Assembly: GCA_001298555.1 (NCBI GenBank)
Contig: LJCW01000390.1
Coordinates: 1 to 64,000, forward strand
Reading direction: 5' to 3'
Source: Actinobacteria bacterium OV450
Lineage (GTDB): Bacteria > Actinomycetota > Actinomycetes > Streptomycetales > Streptomycetaceae
Length of the DNA stretch: 64,000 bases
Shown here: piece after piece, positions 7,209 through 15,845 of the stretch
Position numbering within the stretch: position 1 is the first letter of the stretch
Layout of the letters: the number at the start of each line of letters is the position of its first letter
The notes under the pieces: model-generated
Seen by the model: the letters and a program-made list of their open reading frames with translations, nothing else
Databases searched by the model: none
What the model was told of the DNA's origin: nothing
Program-made: the position numbers and the translations under genes

Positions 7209-8182
7209 GCCGTGTCCTTCGGGCCGGGCCGGGCCGGGTGGGTGGCGAGGAGGGCGGTGAAGGTCAGCAGCCAGGCCCCCGCGGCGATCCAGAGGAGGAC
7301 GACGCCCAGCGGGCGCAGCCACCCGACTCCGGTGGGTTCGGCCGCCGAGAGGCAGGCGGTGGCCGTCATTCCGAGGGGAAAGACGGTCGCCCAGCGGCGC
7401 ATGTCGTAGTGCGGCCGCCACTGGCGCAGCTCGGCGGCGAGCAGCACCGCGTACCAGGCGAGGGACAGCGCCAGCGTCACCAGTGTGGCAGTGCGCAGCG
7501 CCGTGTGTGCCGAACCGGCCCATACGGGGGATGCGGTGAGCTTCGATGCCGCCAGTGCCGTGATGGCAAGGGCGCCGCCGGCCACCCACTGGTCGCCCGC
7601 GCCCCGCAGCACCTCGCGGAAGTCGAAGTGCCCGAGGGCCAGCACGTACAGCACCAGGCCGAGGCAGAAGGCGGCCAGGGCCGCTCGGGCGAGCCAGTCC
7701 TGGTGGAGTGCGGCGGCCAGGGTGGCGGCGAGGACGGCGAGCCCTTGGGTGGCCACGCAGACGAGGAACACGCCGCCGGGCATCCGCCGTTGCCGGTGCC
7801 GGACGACGGCGAGCAGCAGGCCGGGCCACAGCAGCGCGGCCAGGGCGAGGAGGGCGGCGGCGAGGCCCTGCAGACCGAGCAGGGAGAGCCGGGTGCCGAG
7901 GACCGTCGTGGCGGCGACGCCGGTCAGGGCGGGCGGGGTGTGGGCCTCGGTACGGAAGCGGCCGCGGTCGGCCACGAGCAGCACGGTGAAGTCGGCGGCG
8001 AGGACGAGCCAGAGCGCGGCGGCGACGACGAGCGCGGCCAGGGACAGCACCTCGCGCCCGATCAGGTGCATGCCGATGGAGAGGATGCCGGCGGCCATGG
8101 CCGCGGCGCCCGCGGCGGGAGGGAGTCCGGACCACCACGGGCGGCCGGGCAGGGAGAACGCCTTCACCCTGCCAGCGGACAC
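7205..8182 (-). CDS. TDT family transporter (tellurite resistance/dicarboxylate, TehA-like)
   Basis: About 325 aa with nine to ten predicted TM helices and the family opening PPAAGAAAMAAGILSIGMHL, later ALGHFDFREVL and a WWSG / VFPLGM pattern typical of TehA/SLAC1-type channels and malate transporters. Starts GTG 8182 or GTG 8167 are both possible; neither has a strong ribosome binding site. The open frame continues much further upstream but that part is opposite the SDR gene and not protein-like. Substrate unknown. Confidence 0.75.
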   Translation of the reverse strand: MSAGRVKAFSLPGRPWWSGLPPAAGAAAMAAGILSIGMHLIGREVLSLAALVVAAALWLVLAADFTVLLVADRGRFRTEAHTPPALTGVAATTVLGTRLSLLGLQGLAAALLALAALLWPGLLLAVVRHRQRRMPGGVFLVCVATQGLAVLAATLAAALHQDWLARAALAAFCLGLVLYVLALGHFDFREVLRGAGDQWVAGGALAITALAASKLTASPVWAGSAHTALRTATLVTLALSLAWYAVLLAAELRQWRPHYDMRRWATVFPLGMTATACLSAAEPTGVGWLRPLGVVLLWIAAGAWLLTFTALLATHPARPGPKDTA

Positions 8183-8297
8183 CGTCCGTCCGCGCCCCGC
8201 GAGCGCGGTGGGCCACCCGGCCCACAGGACCGCGGGCGGCGGACGGACGGCGCCCGTGCCTTGACTTCCCCGGGCCCCTGTCCGACCCTCTGCGCTC

Positions 8298-9029
8298 ATG
8301 GGACAGCTGGACGGCAAGGTCGCGGTGATCACGGGCGGGTCGGCCGGCATCGGGCTGGCGACGGCGCACCGGTTCGTGCGGGAGGGTGCGCGGGTGTTCG
8401 TCACCGGGCGCCGCGAGGCCGAACTCGCCTCTGCGGTGCGGGATTTGGGATCCGGCGCGGTAGGGGTGCCGGGTGATGTCACGCGGGCGGCGGACCTCGA
8501 CCGGCTGTACGCCGCGGTCGCGGCCGAGGGCAGGGCGATCGACGTCCTGGTGACCAATGCGGGCGGCGGGAGGGCGGGCGGCGTCGCCGAGTTCACCGAG
8601 GAGCAGTTCGACATCGTCTCGGACCTGAACTTCCGCGCGACGTTCTTCACCGTGCAGCGGGCGCTGCCCCTGTTCGGGACGGGCGGTTCGGTCATCCTGG
8701 TCGGTTCGACGGCCGGCTCGTCGGGGTCGACCCGGTTCGGTGTGTACGGGGCCACGAAGGCGGCCGTACGGTCGATGGCGCGCAGCATGGCGCTGGAGCT
8801 CGCGGGGCGCGGGATCCGGGTGAACGCGCTCAGTCCCGGGCCGATCGACACGCCCGCGCTGTCGCGGGCGCCGGCCGCCATCCTGGAGGAGGTCACGTCC
8901 GGGGTGCCGATGGGGCGGACCGGCCGCCCCGAGGAGGTGGCCGCGGCGGCGCTGTTCCTGGCGTCGGAGGAGAGCAGTTACATCACGGGCATCGAACTGT
9001 TCGTGGACGGCGGCGCCGCCCAGGTCTGA
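8298..9029 (+). CDS. SDR family NAD(P)-dependent oxidoreductase
   Basis: 243 aa classical short-chain dehydrogenase. Cofactor motif TGGSAGIG (about 13-20), NAGGG (about 89), catalytic S...YxxxK as GSTAGSSGSTRFGVYGATK, and the C-terminal SYITGIELFVDGG typical of FabG-like enzymes. Arg in VTGRREAE after beta2 suggests NADP preference (inference). Monocistronic and convergent with a VOC gene 9 bp away. Confidence 0.9.
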   Translation: MGQLDGKVAVITGGSAGIGLATAHRFVREGARVFVTGRREAELASAVRDLGSGAVGVPGDVTRAADLDRLYAAVAAEGRAIDVLVTNAGGGRAGGVAEFTEEQFDIVSDLNFRATFFTVQRALPLFGTGGSVILVGSTAGSSGSTRFGVYGATKAAVRSMARSMALELAGRGIRVNALSPGPIDTPALSRAPAAILEEVTSGVPMGRTGRPEEVAAAALFLASEESSYITGIELFVDGGAAQV

Positions 9030-9038
9030 CCCGCGGTT

Positions 9039-9842
9039 TCAGCTCGGGTCCCCGGGCTCCGGGCGGGGCGCCGTGAGGGTGAACAGCGCTCCTTCGGGGT
9101 CACGGAGGGTGACCCAGCGGTCGGTGGTACTGGACATGACGGTCGACAGCGTGGTGCCGCCCGCGCCGGTGGCGGACTCGACGGCCTCGTCGAGGTCGGG
9201 GACGCGGAAGTACACGTGCCAGCGGGGCCTGGTCTCGGGCGCGTGCGCCGTGGCCTCGGTGATCCCGCCGTTCAGACGGGCGACGGGCTCACCCGCCTGC
9301 CGCAGGACGACCTGGTCGTCCTCGTAGGAGACCTCGCAGCACCCGGGGCGGCCGGTGGCCCACTCCAGCACCTCGCCGTAGAAGATCGCCGCGTCGAACG
9401 CGTTCCGTGTGCGCAGCTCCAGCCAGGCGGGCGCCGGGCCGTGGCCCACCCGCCAGTCGCCGGACACCCCGCCGGCCCAGATCCCGAAGACAGCGCCGTC
9501 GCGGTCGGCGACCAGTGCGCCGCGGCCGCCGTTGGGGAAGGAGACCGGGCCGACCGCGACGGTGCCGCTGCGCTCGCGGACCCGGTCCGCGGCCACGTCT
9601 GCGTCGTCGACGGCGAAGTACGGGGTCCACGCGGCGGCGACCGGGAGGTCCGAGGTGAGGGTCCCGATCCCGGCCACGGGCACGCCTTCCAGTTCGGCGA
9701 CCGTCCAGCCCTCGCCGAGCCGGGCGGGCCGGAACTTCCAGCCGAGGACGGCGCCGTAGAACTGCTGGGTCCCCTGGAGGTCCCGGGTCATCAGGCTGAC
9801 CCAGCACGGCGCACCGAAGACCTCCCTCGCAGAAATCTCCAC
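9039..9842 (-). CDS. Two-domain VOC family protein
   Basis: 267 aa, two tandem VOC modules: residues about 8-125 (CWVSLMTRDLQGTQQFYGAVLGW ... GAVFGIWAG) and about 138-262 (WLELRTRNAFDAAIFYGEVLEW ... DPEGALFTL). This matches the widespread actinobacterial 27-kDa antibiotic-resistance/hydroxylase-like VOC group. Substrate unknown. Stands alone. Confidence 0.88.
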   Translation of the reverse strand: MEISAREVFGAPCWVSLMTRDLQGTQQFYGAVLGWKFRPARLGEGWTVAELEGVPVAGIGTLTSDLPVAAAWTPYFAVDDADVAADRVRERSGTVAVGPVSFPNGGRGALVADRDGAVFGIWAGGVSGDWRVGHGPAPAWLELRTRNAFDAAIFYGEVLEWATGRPGCCEVSYEDDQVVLRQAGEPVARLNGGITEATAHAPETRPRWHVYFRVPDLDEAVESATGAGGTTLSTVMSSTTDRWVTLRDPEGALFTLTAPRPEPGDPS

Positions 9843-9920
9843 CGCTCGCTCCGTCCGTCGTCCCGTGCCATCCTCGCGTCCGGGCCGCCGCCCCGCACGT
9901 CGGCGGGCCGGCCGGGTCCG

Positions 9921-11123
9921 TCAGCGGCCGGCCGGGGCACCCTGCCCGGTGATCAGGTCGGCGAGGGCGTCGATGCCCCCGTCCGCGAGGACCTTGCGCT
10001 GCCGGTCCGCGGGAGTTCCCCGCCGCAGGAGCCGGTGGAGCAGGGAGCCCACCTCGCGCTGGTCCCCGGCCTCCTCCAGGGCGGGCGTGATGTGCTTCAT
10101 CAGCAGCCACAGCACGTCGCCGGCGCTGCGCTGGTGGCCCTGCGGGTCGACGAGGGTGCTCTCCAGGCCGTGCCGGGCCGCGTGCCACATGGCGCCGCCC
10201 AGCAGCTCGGTCGAACACTCCGGGGCGGGCACGCCCGCCTTCTCCTCGGCGATGGCGGTGCTGACCAGCGCCCGGACGATCCCGGTGAGCAGCACCGCGT
10301 CGGCGGCGTCCAGCTGCACGTCCAGGCACCGCACCTCCAGCGTGGGGTAGCGCTCGGAGAGCCTGGCCTGCCAGTAGATCTGGGCCCGGTCGGCGATCAC
10401 GCCCGCCTCCAGCAGCGCCTCGATGCGCTCCTCGTAGTCGGCGAGCGTACGGAAGTGCGGCGGCGGGCCGCTGACCGGCCAGCGGCCGAAGACGATGGTG
10501 CGCCAGCTCGCGAATCCGGTGTCGCACCCGTCCCAGACGGGCGAGTTCGCCGACATCGCGAGCAGCGTGGGCAGCCAGACCCGCAGCCGGTTGAGGGCCG
10601 CCACGCCCGTCTCCCGGTCGGGCACCGCCACGTGGACGTGCATGCCGTTGATCAGCTGCTCGTCGACGAGGCGGCAGGCCTCCTCGCGCATCTTGATGTA
10701 CCGCGGCTTGCGGGTGACCGGGACGGGCTCCGCGTCCCGCAGGGGCGCCGTGGCGGAGGTGCCGAGGCGGCAGCCGTACGACTCGGCCGCCGAGCCGACG
10801 GCGTGCCGCAGCCGCAGCAGGTGTCCCGCGACCTCGTCCAGCCGGGTGCAGACGGGCGTGGCGACCTCGATCTGGGCCTGGAGGAGTTCGTTCTGCACCT
10901 CGCCGTCGTCGACCCACGGCCCGAGGCCGGCCGCGGCCCGTACCTCTTCCGCCCTGGACACGGGCAGATGGGTGACGGGATCCAGCAGGACGTACTCTTC
11001 CTCGACGCCGATCGTGATCATGTCGCGCCGGACTCCTGCCTCGATCGCTGAGGCCGCCGCCGCGGTCGCGGCCGTCGCGGTCCCCTCGGGGTCCTCGGAC
11101 GCCGTCGGAAGGACGATGCGCAC
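9921..11123 (-). CDS. YbdK-family carboxylate-amine ligase (glutamate-cysteine ligase 2)
   Basis: 400 aa. The conserved core begins MITIGVEEEYVLLDP at about residue 35 and contains NELLQAQIEVATP, NGMHVHVAVPD, YWQARLSERYPTLEVRCLDVQLDA and a C-terminal LLRRGTPADRQR, all typical of the YbdK/GCS2 family, which ligates glutamate or another carboxylate to an amine with ATP. Start choice: GAGGAGG lies 8 nt before GTG 11123, a far better site than the internal ATG at 11021, so an Ala/Thr-rich extension of about 34 residues seems real. Possible role in thiol or peptide metabolism; substrate unproven. Confidence 0.85.
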   Translation of the reverse strand: MRIVLPTASEDPEGTATAATAAAASAIEAGVRRDMITIGVEEEYVLLDPVTHLPVSRAEEVRAAAGLGPWVDDGEVQNELLQAQIEVATPVCTRLDEVAGHLLRLRHAVGSAAESYGCRLGTSATAPLRDAEPVPVTRKPRYIKMREEACRLVDEQLINGMHVHVAVPDRETGVAALNRLRVWLPTLLAMSANSPVWDGCDTGFASWRTIVFGRWPVSGPPPHFRTLADYEERIEALLEAGVIADRAQIYWQARLSERYPTLEVRCLDVQLDAADAVLLTGIVRALVSTAIAEEKAGVPAPECSTELLGGAMWHAARHGLESTLVDPQGHQRSAGDVLWLLMKHITPALEEAGDQREVGSLLHRLLRRGTPADRQRKVLADGGIDALADLITGQGAPAGR

Positions 11124-11365
11124 CAGGTTCACCTCCTCGGGTTCTCAAGGCCCCCGGCACGGGCGGCGGCGGATCCGTCCGCGGTCCCGCCGGTCCTGCT
11201 CCTGCCCGGCGCGGACCGCCCCATGCAGGCGGCGGTCCGGCCCTCGTGGGCGCGGGCATTCGGCGGTTCCTTCGGGCGAATCCGGCTCCCCGTGCGTGGG
11301 GTTCCCGGTCCAGCGTGGCAGTTCACAGGGAAATGCACCCATCGGGCCACCGGCAGAGGCGGTAC

Positions 11366-12544
11366 ATGACCAGGCGATCCGCAGGCCGGCCGTCCCGCCC
11401 GGCCGGGGCAGGTACGGGGGGACCGGCCGGGCGGGTGGCCGGCCGGCGCGCCCGGGCCCGCGGCCGCCATTGGGGCGGGAGGCCCGTCGACAAGCCGTGG
11501 GCGTCCTCCGTGTCGCCCCTGCTGCGCACGGCCGCGGAGTACTGCTGGCGGCTGCTGGTGGTCGGTGCGGTCGTCTACACGGTGTTCATGGTGCTGGGGC
11601 GGTTCCACGAGGTCGGTGTGGCCGTGTTCCTCGGACTCGTCGCGACGGCGCTGCTGCGCCCGGTGGCCGATCTCCTGGCCCGGTGGGTGCCCCGTTCCGT
11701 CGCCGTGGCCTGCGCGCTCCTCGGCAGCATCGTGCTGGCGCTGGGCGCGCTCGCGTTCGTCGGGGAGACGGTGGCCGCCGAGTGGAACTCGCTGGTGGTG
11801 GAGTTCCGCGCGGGGCTGGGGCGGCTCGAACCGCTGCTGGAGCGGCCGCCGCTGCGGCTGAGCCCACATGCCCTGGAGGACGCAAGGGACCGGATCGGCT
11901 CGTACCTCTCCAGCCATCGGTCGAGCCTGCTCAGCACCGCAGTGAGCGGCGCCGGGCGGCTGGTGGAGGCCCTGACCGTGGTGGCGCTGTCGCTGTTCTG
12001 CTCGGTGTTCTTCATCCATTCGGGTGATCGGCACTGGCGCTGGATCTGCTCCCAGCTGCCGCAGGGCGTCCAGCAGCGGGTCTCGGTCGGCGGCCGGGCC
12101 GCGTGGCGGACGTTCACCGGGTACACGCACGGCATCGTGCTCGTCGCGGCGACGAACGCCGTCCTGGTGGGGGTCGCGCTGTTCGCCCTGGGCGTCCCGC
12201 TGGCGGTGCCGCTCGCGCTGCTGGAGTTCTTCGCCGCGTTCGTCCCGCTGATCGGCTCCCCGGTCGCGCTCGCGGTGGCCGTGATCGTGGCGCTGGCCGC
12301 CAAGGGGCCGCTGATCGCCGCGCTCGTGGTCGTCCTGATCGTGATCATCGGACAGATCGAGGGGCATCTGCTGCATCCGCTGGTGATGAGCTGGGCGGTT
12401 CGGCTGCACCCGGTGGTCGTGGCCCTGTCGGTGGTCGCGGGGGCGATCGCCGCGGGAGTGCTGGGCGCGGTGGTCGCGGTGCCGCTGGTGTCGGTCGTCT
12501 GGGCGGTCCGGCAAGCCCTGCGGTCACCGGAGGCAGGGTCCTGA
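11366..12544 (+). CDS. AI-2E family transporter (PF01594-type permease)
   Basis: 392 aa from ATG 11366 (GAGG just upstream). About 50 Arg/Gly-rich residues precede the membrane part. Eight TM helices in the PerM/AI-2E layout: two pairs, a long soluble loop (about 125-205), then four helices with the signature YTHGIVLVAATNAVLVG and IGQIEGHLLHPLVMSWAVRLHPVVVALSVVAG. Named for the AI-2 exporter of E. coli, but most members have no known substrate. It lies 128 bp upstream of the sigma factor gene in the same direction. Confidence 0.88.
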   Translation: MTRRSAGRPSRPAGAGTGGPAGRVAGRRARARGRHWGGRPVDKPWASSVSPLLRTAAEYCWRLLVVGAVVYTVFMVLGRFHEVGVAVFLGLVATALLRPVADLLARWVPRSVAVACALLGSIVLALGALAFVGETVAAEWNSLVVEFRAGLGRLEPLLERPPLRLSPHALEDARDRIGSYLSSHRSSLLSTAVSGAGRLVEALTVVALSLFCSVFFIHSGDRHWRWICSQLPQGVQQRVSVGGRAAWRTFTGYTHGIVLVAATNAVLVGVALFALGVPLAVPLALLEFFAAFVPLIGSPVALAVAVIVALAAKGPLIAALVVVLIVIIGQIEGHLLHPLVMSWAVRLHPVVVALSVVAGAIAAGVLGAVVAVPLVSVVWAVRQALRSPEAGS

Positions 12545-12566
12545 ACTGCGATTTCACCGATGGGTC

Positions 12567-12592
12567 GCTTCATGTGGCCCGGAAGGGGGTAT
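12567..12592 (+). promoter_or_regulatory. SigB/SigF-type stress promoter
   Basis: GCTT (12567-12570), 16 nt, then GGGTAT (12587-12592). This fits the Streptomyces SigB-type consensus GNNT-N14-16-GGGTAY exactly. It sits about 80 bp upstream of the SigB/F-family sigma gene, suggesting auto-activation or control by a paralogous sigma. Confidence 0.7.
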
Positions 12593-12672
12593 ATCGCCGT
12601 GGACAGCTCACGAGACGGCCGCACCGCAGTCGGTCTGCGGCGCGACCCCCCGTCGGAGGAGCAGGAACCCAG

Positions 12673-13512
12673 ATGCCGTTGCCGCATGCAGACATCATCG
12701 GAAGCATTCCGCAGGACACGCTGAGCGTGAGCACCGGCGAGGCCCGAGCCATGTCGGGGGCGCTGTTCCACCGGCTGCGGGCCCTCGACGAGGGCAGCGC
12801 GGACTACTCGTACGTCCGCAACACCCTGGTCGAGCTCAACCTGAGCCTGGTGAAGTACGCCGCCCGCCGGTTCCGCGGCCGCAGCGAGCCGATGGAGGAC
12901 ATCGTCCAGGTCGGCACGATCGGCCTCATCAAGGCGATCAACCGGTTCGACCCGGAACGCGGGGTGGAGTTCACCACCTTCGCGATGCCCACCATCGTCG
13001 GCGAGATCAAGCGGTTCTTCCGGGACACCAGCTGGGCCGTGAAGGTCCCCCGCCGGCTCCAGGAGCTGCGGATCGACGCCGCCAAGGCGCACGACGCGCT
13101 GGAGCAGGACCTCGGCCGCGAGCCCACGGACGCCGAGCTGGCCGGGCACCTGAACGTCACCCACGAAGAGCTCGCCGAGGGACAGAAGGCGGCACACGCC
13201 TACTCCGCGCGTTCCCTGGACGCCCCGGCGCAGGAGGAGGGCGAACGGCACCCCTACGCCGACCGGCCCTCGCTCGGAGAGGAGGAGACGGCGTACGACA
13301 CCATCGACTGTCTGGAGTCCCTCAAGCCGATCCTGGCCGGACTGCCCGCCCGCGAGCGCACCCTGCTCTCGCTGCGCTTCGGCGACGGGCTGACGCAGTC
13401 GGAGATCGGGGAGCGGCTGGGGCTGTCGCAGATGCACGTCTCGCGGCTGCTCAGCCGGACGCTGACCACCCTGCGGGCGAGCCTGCTGGAGGACCCGCAG
13501 CCGGAGCCGTGA
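12673..13512 (+). CDS. RNA polymerase sigma factor, SigB/SigF/SigG family
   Basis: 279 aa. Region 2 (about 50-125) carries LVELNLSLVKYAARRFRGR, EDIVQVGTIGLIKAINRFDPERGVEFTTFAMPTIVGEIKRFFRDTSW; region 3 VPRRLQELRIDAA; region 4 LPARERTLLSLRFGDGLTQSEIGERLGLSQMHVSRLLSRTL. This is the group-3 stress/sporulation type, which in streptomycetes is controlled by anti-sigma and anti-anti-sigma partners; none is adjacent. ATG 12673 follows GGAGGAG. A SigB-type promoter lies upstream. Confidence 0.92.
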   Translation: MPLPHADIIGSIPQDTLSVSTGEARAMSGALFHRLRALDEGSADYSYVRNTLVELNLSLVKYAARRFRGRSEPMEDIVQVGTIGLIKAINRFDPERGVEFTTFAMPTIVGEIKRFFRDTSWAVKVPRRLQELRIDAAKAHDALEQDLGREPTDAELAGHLNVTHEELAEGQKAAHAYSARSLDAPAQEEGERHPYADRPSLGEEETAYDTIDCLESLKPILAGLPARERTLLSLRFGDGLTQSEIGERLGLSQMHVSRLLSRTLTTLRASLLEDPQPEP

Positions 13513-13613
13513 CCCGCGCTGCGCGCGCTCCCCGGGACGTCCGCGGGTCCGGCGTCCGCCGGCGACGGGGGTGCTCGGGGCTCCCGCCGCCGGCGTGGGG
13601 CCGGTCCCGCCGC

Positions 13614-14999
13614 CTATGAACCGATCGCCTGGCCGAAGGTGAAGACGCGGTCCGGGTCCACCCGCTTCTTGATCTCGACGAGCCGCGGATAGTTGGCGCC
13701 GTAGTACGCGGTGCGCCAGTCGGGCAGGTCCGGGTCGATGAAGTTCTGGTACGCGCCCTGCCCCACGTACGGCGCGAGCGCCTCCCGCAGGCCCGCCAGC
13801 CAGCGCAGGCCCGCCTCCACGCCGGCTGGGGTGTCGTGCTCGGCCCAGGAGGTGTCCATGCTGACCAGGAACCGTGCGTCGCGGTGGACGAACGCGGTGG
13901 CGTCCGGTGCCACCCGGTTGATCGCGCCGCCCCAGGTGTACAGGGCCAGGCCGCAGCCGTCCGGGTTCCCGCTGCCTGGCCAGTCGGCGAGCCGGGCCAG
14001 CACGGCGGCGACGGCCTCGTCGGGCAGCGGGGCGGCGGCGAAGTTCGTCCGCGCGGCGAACGCCCCGGCGGAGGTTTCGTGCAGCAGGTAGTCCTTGGCC
14101 TGCCAGAAGGTGCGGGCGGCGATGTCCGCGCGCGCGGGCGGGGCCGCGGCGAGGACCGGGGCGAGGAGTTCGCGCAGCTCGTTCTCCGGGCCGAGGTGCA
14201 GGCCGACGGCGGAGACCACGGGGTCGCGGCCGGCTGCGGTGCTGACGCCGAGGCGGACCGAGAACGCGTCGGGGGCGTGCCGTGCGGCCTCCTGCACCGC
14301 CGCGAACGCCGCGAGGGCCGCGGGGGCGTGCGCCCCGTCCCACAGCAGCAGGCAGGTGGAGACGTCCGCGACCGGGCGGGCCTGGAAGGTGAAGGACAGG
14401 TTGATGCCGAAGTTGCCGCCCCCGCCGCCGCGGCAGGCCCAGTACAGGTCCGGGTTCTGCCGGTCGTCGCAGGTCAGCACCTGTCCGTCGGCGGTCATGA
14501 GGGTGGTGCTCACGAGGGCGTCCGCGGTCAGTCCGAGGGTGCGCGAGGTGGCGGCAGAGCCGCCGCCGAGGGTGAGGCCGGCGAGGCCGACCGAGGCTCC
14601 GTTGCCCAGCGCGAACGCCATCTCGTGGGGCTGGAGGGCGGCGTAGACGTCGGCGGTGCGGGCCCCGCCGGCGGCCGTGACGAGGCCGGTGGAGCCGTCC
14701 GCGGAGACGGTGTCGAGGGCGCGGAGGTCGATGACGAGGCCGGTGTTGACGGAGTGGCCCGCGTAGCTGTGGCCGCCGCTGCGTGCGACGAGGCCGGTGC
14801 CCGTGTCCCGGGCCCAGGCCAGGGCGTGGGCCACGTCGGCGTGGTCGGCCACGGACAGCACGCCCGCCGGGGTGACGGAGGCGAAGCGGGTGTTGAAGGG
14901 GGCACTGGAGGCGCGGAAGCCGGCGTCGCCGGGCCGCAGGACGCGGCCCGTCACCGTCTTCGCGAGGCGCTCCCAGTCCGCCTCGGACGCGCGGTTCAC
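13614..14999 (-). CDS. FAD-linked (berberine-bridge-like) oxidoreductase
   Basis: 461 aa with the PCMH FAD-binding fold. GLVARSGGHSYAG gives H77, the usual 8-alpha-histidyl FAD attachment; GLTLGGGSAATSR follows, and the BBE C-terminal substrate-channel motif is NYPRLVEIKKRVDPDRVFTFGQAI. The Cys that makes the second FAD bond in bicovalent members (GxC before VG.GGL) is Gly here (GNGASVG, residues 132-138), so single covalent attachment is expected. The GTG start overlaps the preceding stop by GTGA. Third gene of the cupin operon; it could oxidise a cluster intermediate (inference). Confidence 0.85.
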   Translation of the reverse strand: MNRASEADWERLAKTVTGRVLRPGDAGFRASSAPFNTRFASVTPAGVLSVADHADVAHALAWARDTGTGLVARSGGHSYAGHSVNTGLVIDLRALDTVSADGSTGLVTAAGGARTADVYAALQPHEMAFALGNGASVGLAGLTLGGGSAATSRTLGLTADALVSTTLMTADGQVLTCDDRQNPDLYWACRGGGGGNFGINLSFTFQARPVADVSTCLLLWDGAHAPAALAAFAAVQEAARHAPDAFSVRLGVSTAAGRDPVVSAVGLHLGPENELRELLAPVLAAAPPARADIAARTFWQAKDYLLHETSAGAFAARTNFAAAPLPDEAVAAVLARLADWPGSGNPDGCGLALYTWGGAINRVAPDATAFVHRDARFLVSMDTSWAEHDTPAGVEAGLRWLAGLREALAPYVGQGAYQNFIDPDLPDWRTAYYGANYPRLVEIKKRVDPDRVFTFGQAIGS

Positions 15000-15319
15000 C
15001 GGACCTCCTCGATGTAGGAGATCCCCGTCGCGGCGTGCGGGCCGTAGCGCTCCCAGACCTCGCGCAGCCGCAGACGGCCGCCCTCCACGACTTCGGGGGT
15101 GTTGACGGTGCGTCCGCAGACCACCTCTCCGGTCGCGAAGACGAGGGTGTAGCCCATGGAGAGGGTTCCGTCGGGCGTACAGGTGCCGACGGTCCAGCCG
15201 CGCCGCACCTCGCCGCCGAGGACCTCGCCCCAGACCAGGTCGCCCTGTTGGTGGTAGACGGCGACGGTTCGGAGGTCGCCCTGCGGTTTGCGGAACCTGC
15301 GGCCGTCGTAGTTGATCAC
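14996..15319 (-). CDS. Small beta-rich protein (annotated elsewhere as n-acetylglutamate synthase-like)
   Basis: 107 aa beginning GTG-encoded (V/M)INYDGRRFRKPQGD, with alternating strands (VAVYHQQGDLVWGEVLGG, GYTLVFATGEVVCGRTVNTPEVV, GGRLRLREVWERY, GISYIEEV). It resembles a group of about 110-aa actinobacterial beta-barrel proteins often labelled n-acetylglutamate synthase; I do not trust that label. Both ends overlap neighbours by 4 nt (GTGA with cupin stop, GTGA with flavin oxidase start), so it is obligately part of this operon. It may be a lipocalin-like binding protein. Confidence 0.65.
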   Translation of the reverse strand: MINYDGRRFRKPQGDLRTVAVYHQQGDLVWGEVLGGEVRRGWTVGTCTPDGTLSMGYTLVFATGEVVCGRTVNTPEVVEGGRLRLREVWERYGPHAATGISYIEEVR

Positions 15320-15708
15320 GAGGCCTCGCCCTCGGCCGCGTCGTCGCCGGCGTCGTGCGAGGGCCGCCCGGCGAGGAACTCGGCCGCCGTGCTCCGGCCC
15401 CACCAGATGGCGTAGTAGGAGAAGTCCTCGTCGTGCTCGTTGACGATGTGGTGCTCGACCCCGCCCTTCATCAGGGCGATGTCCCCCGCCGCGAGCTGCC
15501 GGCGGCGGCCGTTGCAGACCACTTCGGCGCGGCCGGCCATGGCGATGAACATCTCGCGTTCGTGGTGGGCGTGGGCCTCCGTCACGTCGCCGGGGCGCAG
15601 CACGCACCACGCACCGCGGAACGGCGTTTCGAGCCCGGGCCACGGATGCAGCAGCTTGAGGTCCAGGCCGTGTTCCCGGAGCAGGTGGTCCGGCTCCGCT
15701 GTGCGCAT
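15316..15708 (-). CDS. Stand-alone cupin protein (candidate cupin half of a split hydrazine synthetase)
   Basis: 130 aa from ATG 15708. Perfect cupin motif 1, G(X5)HXH(X3)E(X6)G, at GDVTEAHAHHEREMFIAMAG gives metal ligands H46, H48, E52; motif 2 GGVEHHIVN gives H86. The start is uncertain: TTG 15738 has GGAG upstream and ATG 15774 is also in frame but lies inside an octamer repeat. It is the first gene of a three-gene operon whose promoter is a twin of the promoter of the 10-gene operon holding the MetRS-like gene. In known hydrazine synthetases a cupin is fused to a MetRS-like domain, so this is the likely missing partner (inference). A generic dioxygenase-type cupin remains possible. Confidence 0.75.
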   Translation of the reverse strand: MRTAEPDHLLREHGLDLKLLHPWPGLETPFRGAWCVLRPGDVTEAHAHHEREMFIAMAGRAEVVCNGRRRQLAAGDIALMKGGVEHHIVNEHDEDFSYYAIWWGRSTAAEFLAGRPSHDAGDDAAEGEAS

Positions 15709-15757
15709 GTCCACGTCGGGCTGTTCCTGGTCGGTCAATGTTCCGCTCCGATCGACG

Positions 15758-15829
15758 TCTCGGTGTTCCGGCATTCCGGTATTCCGGCATTCAGACGTTC
15801 AGGCATTCCGGTATTCGGGAACTCCGGCG
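15758..15829. repeat. Nine-unit degenerate octamer tandem repeat in the cupin leader
   Basis: Units of 8 bp start at 15758, 15766, 15774, 15782, 15790, 15798, 15806, 15814 and 15822. Consensus on the plus strand TTCCGG(C/T)A; units 2-4 and 7 are closest to consensus, the others have one to three changes. In the mRNA (minus strand) the units read T(A/G)CCGGAA and create in-phase-shifted ATGs at 15774, 15790 and 15806. The tract fills the space between the cupin promoter and the start codon. Confidence 0.85.
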
Positions 15830-15845
15830 AAGGGCGACGTCGATC

